8,145 nt of DNA from Bacteroidota bacterium (GTDB lineage: Bacteria; Bacteroidota; Bacteroidia; Flavobacteriales_D; JABDKJ01). Under the pieces are notes generated by a model, which saw only the letters and a list, made by a program, of their open reading frames with translations, ran no database searches and was not told the origin of the DNA. The translations under genes were made by a program, and so were the position numbers. Location: assembly GCA_027621335.1 (NCBI GenBank), contig JAQCAN010000104.1, forward strand, positions 1-8,145. The letters run 5' to 3'. Below, one piece after another: positions 6,730 through 8,145 of the stretch; the first letter of the stretch is position 1; each line of letters starts with the position of its first letter.

Positions 6730-7692
6730 TTACTTGACAGACCAGCGTATGGCCGTCAATGGTGCACCAGCTTGCTGCAGTTCAATAAGATAGAGACCGC
6801 TCGATAGTTGAGGCAGCTCGATCGTTCCATTGGTGACATTCAAGCCAAAGACCTCAACCAAACGACCATGCATGTCAATGATCCTCAGGCTATAATCTTC
6901 GCCAGGAGGAATGTTAAGATTCAATCTAGCAGCTCCTTCACTGGGATTCGGACTGACAACTAGCTCCCCTTCGAATTCATCTTCTTCAACGGAGCTTACA
7001 ACTCCTGCACTGAAAACTTCCGTGCTGAAGTTCTGCAATAGAGGAATCGATTCGCCATTGGTGGCATGATTGATCACTCCGGAGCTTACATCGATTCCGT
7101 TGAGGGAATTCGCGTACTCAGCTACAAGCGGAATGGTGATCGACCCTGCATCAGCGCTGGCTACAATCTCAACCACTGTTTGGAAGTAGTTGTTGTCACC
7201 AAGTGCATGGATCTGGAAAAGGTTATCTGGAGAGCTTGGCCCTGCATTACCTTCCATGCAGACGAATCGATATCCACTCGCCCATCCCCAATGCATGGAT
7301 GGATTCTGAGGATAGAGTGCATGGTCAGATGGCCAAGAAGCTGGATCCTCGTGGTTGACGTCTGGCCCAACTCCTACATAGAAGCTAATGGCCTCAACAT
7401 TATCAATCGCATAGTCGCCAAGCTCGAACTGTCCAGTGCCATTAGCGTTGACTAAGATCCAAACGTCCTCTATATCGGTCAGCGTACCTCCATCGTGGGT
7501 GATGGCGATATCGGATATGTAGTACTGCAATCGAGTAAGCTCGAACATATAATTGCTCTGAGCAGTCTCGGAGAAAAAAGCGAATTCCGAGCTTCCCAAT
7601 TGATGATCGATATCAAGAGTGATCGAGTTCTGAGCTTGTAAAATGCCAAATGACGGTGCAATTAGGAGAAGTGATAGGTATACATGTTTCAT
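6730..7692 (-). CDS. mbnP: MbnP-family copper-binding protein with T9SS C-terminal sorting domain (320 aa)
   Basis: Predicted exported copper-binding protein. Residues 1-20 are a signal peptide ending LQA before Gln21. The MbnP-type domain covers about 22-225. It opens with SITLDIDHQLG and continues with FELTRLQYYISDI (50-62), FYVGVGPDVNHEDPASWP (104-121) and the family hallmark H134-W135-G-W137-A-S-G-Y141. Possible metal ligands are His114, His124, His134, His162 and His209, with Met133, Cys145 and Met146 nearby. In methanotroph MbnP, and in MopE/CorA, a tryptophan becomes kynurenine and binds copper together with histidines; Trp135 or Trp137 is the natural candidate here. Residues 236-242 are an acidic linker. 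Residues 243-320 are a Por/T9SS type A tail: VVSPNPSEG, then YSLRIIDMHGRLV, then the LSSGLYLIEL strand. The protein should therefore end up on the cell surface or be released. Two diheme enzymes follow directly, fitting the MbnP-MbnH pairing. The family and tail calls are firm; the kynurenine is inferred. Confidence 0.88.
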   Translation of the reverse strand: MKHVYLSLLLIAPSFGILQAQNSITLDIDHQLGSSEFAFFSETAQSNYMFELTRLQYYISDIAITHDGGTLTDIEDVWILVNANGTGQFELGDYAIDNVEAISFYVGVGPDVNHEDPASWPSDHALYPQNPSMHWGWASGYRFVCMEGNAGPSSPDNLFQIHALGDNNYFQTVVEIVASADAGSITIPLVAEYANSLNGIDVSSGVINHATNGESIPLLQNFSTEVFSAGVVSSVEEDEFEGELVVSPNPSEGAARLNLNIPPGEDYSLRIIDMHGRLVEVFGLNVTNGTIELPQLSSGLYLIELQQAGAPLTAIRWSVK

Positions 7693-7710
7693 GACTTGTG
7701 AATTATGGGA

Positions 7711-7935
7711 TTATTGTTTGTTTTCGTTGAGGACGTAGTCCATGTTGCAAACTGGACATGTACCGGGTTCATCCGAGCCACTGCCTTCACAGTGCATAGG
7801 GCATACATAGGCTGATGTATACTCTGGCCCAGTTTGTTCGGAAGCTGGAGTTTTGTCTTTTGTGAAAGTGCAGGAACTGACCGAACTACCGATCAGAAGT
7901 GCAGTGCTGAACAACAGCAAGAAAGAAGTTTTCAT
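7711..7935 (-). CDS. Small lipoprotein with heavy-metal-binding (CPMH...CPxC) domain (74 aa)
   Basis: Residues 1-21 are a lipoprotein signal with lipobox VSSC and lipidated Cys22, so the protein is tethered to a membrane outside the cytoplasm. After a short linker it has a single heavy-metal-binding domain: Y43-V-C45-P-M-H48-C49, then an acidic/glycine loop, then G58-T-C60-P-V-C63-N-M65-D. This is the pattern of the domain found at the start of copper P-type ATPases and CusB-type adaptors, where the usual form is YxCPMHP...GxCPxCGM. Here Pro after His is Cys49 and Gly is Asn64, adding an extra thiol. The stop is 18 bp before mbnP, so it is the first gene seen in that unit. It probably holds copper in the periplasm, either storing it or passing it to MbnP or the pump; that is inferred from the domain and the neighbours. 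Confidence 0.85.
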   Translation of the reverse strand: MKTSFLLLFSTALLIGSSVSSCTFTKDKTPASEQTGPEYTSAYVCPMHCEGSGSDEPGTCPVCNMDYVLNENKQ

Positions 7936-8021
7936 AATTAGATTGAGATTTGATGACTACAAGAGAACACGGAAAACCTATCAGTACTAAGTAGACCGAA
8001 TAGAGTGGAAGGTTCATAGTA
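7936..8021 (-). promoter_or_regulatory. 86-bp spacer before the HMBD-mbnP-diheme unit, possible weak promoter
   Basis: Non-coding by my reading. On the minus strand TAGGTTTT (7980-7973) resembles the Bacteroidota -7 box TAnnTTTG and lies 37 bases upstream of the ATG at 7935. I do not see a clear TTG-type -33 box at the right distance, so this is a weak candidate. No terminator hairpin follows the upstream HYC_CC_PP-type stop, so read-through from that gene is equally possible. Confidence 0.22.
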
Positions 8022-8145
8022 TCAAATCCTGAGGACGGAGAACAAACTCAGTATATCCTCTTGTTGTTCGGGAGGAGTATAGTAGGTGCAGAGTTGTATC
8101 GGCTCGACAAAGTTGGGTATGTCTCTTTCGTGCTGAAAAGGAAAT
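8022..8145 (-). CDS. HYC_CC_PP family protein, C-terminal fragment (40 residues visible)
   Basis: A partial gene entering from the right edge, with a TGA stop at 8024-8022. The open frame reads 40 residues to the window edge. It has the family's C-terminal signature: a tyrosine-rich lead, Y-T-P-P, about a dozen residues, then an aliphatic ending LSLFSVLRI. The complete HYC_CC_PP protein at 4033-4452 ends in the same way, with DPP, then LLQVFRI; PP lies 15 residues from the end in both. The HYC and CC motifs would be outside the window, so this is a family call from the tail alone. It is not a duplicate of the other gene, as the two tails differ at most positions. It lies 86 bp upstream of the HMBD lipoprotein gene on the same strand. 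Confidence 0.7.
   Translation of the reverse strand, partial: FPFQHERDIPNFVEPIQLCTYYTPPEQQEDILSLFSVLRI

Noticed and set aside
1..8145. Methanobactin biosynthesis locus
   Set aside because: No precursor peptide, MbnB/MbnC-like or TonB receptor gene is visible in the window; only the MbnP/MbnH-type pair is present, which occurs without methanobactin in other bacteria.

Overview
The window reads as a chromosomal copper-handling region from a member of the Bacteroidota. The signs are a type IX secretion (Por) C-terminal sorting domain, a HYC_CC_PP family protein (a Bacteroidota family), lipoproteins with short lipoboxes, and a general lack of Shine-Dalgarno sequences. All supported genes lie on the minus strand, so the order of transcription runs from high to low coordinates. 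No mobile element, RNA gene or CRISPR array is visible.

In order of transcription the layout is: the C-terminal end of a HYC_CC_PP-type protein (8022-8145, entering from the right edge); an 86-bp spacer; a small lipoprotein carrying a heavy-metal-binding CPMH...CPxC domain (7711-7935); an MbnP-family copper-binding protein fused to a T9SS sorting tail (6730-7692); two consecutive diheme cytochrome c peroxidase/MauG/MbnH-type proteins (5709-6719 and 4615-5703); a 162-bp spacer with an inverted repeat; a complete HYC_CC_PP protein (4033-4452); a long CusA-type RND metal efflux pump (131-3931); and the first 44 codons of a TolC/CusC-type outer membrane factor (1-134), whose ATG overlaps the cusA stop. 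A CusB-type adaptor is expected beyond the left edge but is not visible.

The right half (HMBD lipoprotein, MbnP, two diheme enzymes) has gaps of 18, about 10 and 5 bp, so it is almost certainly one transcription unit. The left half (HYC_CC_PP, cusA, tolC) is a copper/silver efflux operon. In methanotrophs the diheme enzyme MbnH oxidises a tryptophan of MbnP to kynurenine, creating a copper site; MopE/CorA proteins carry the same kind of site. The inference here is that one or both diheme enzymes modify a Trp in the WxWxSGY motif of this MbnP. The protein would then be exported by T9SS to the cell surface as a copper sink or scavenger, while CusA and its outer membrane partner expel copper from the periplasm. 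The joining of MbnP to a T9SS tail, served by two unlike diheme enzymes and set directly upstream of a Cus pump, is the most interesting aspect of the window. Domain assignments come from motif recognition only; no database search was possible.
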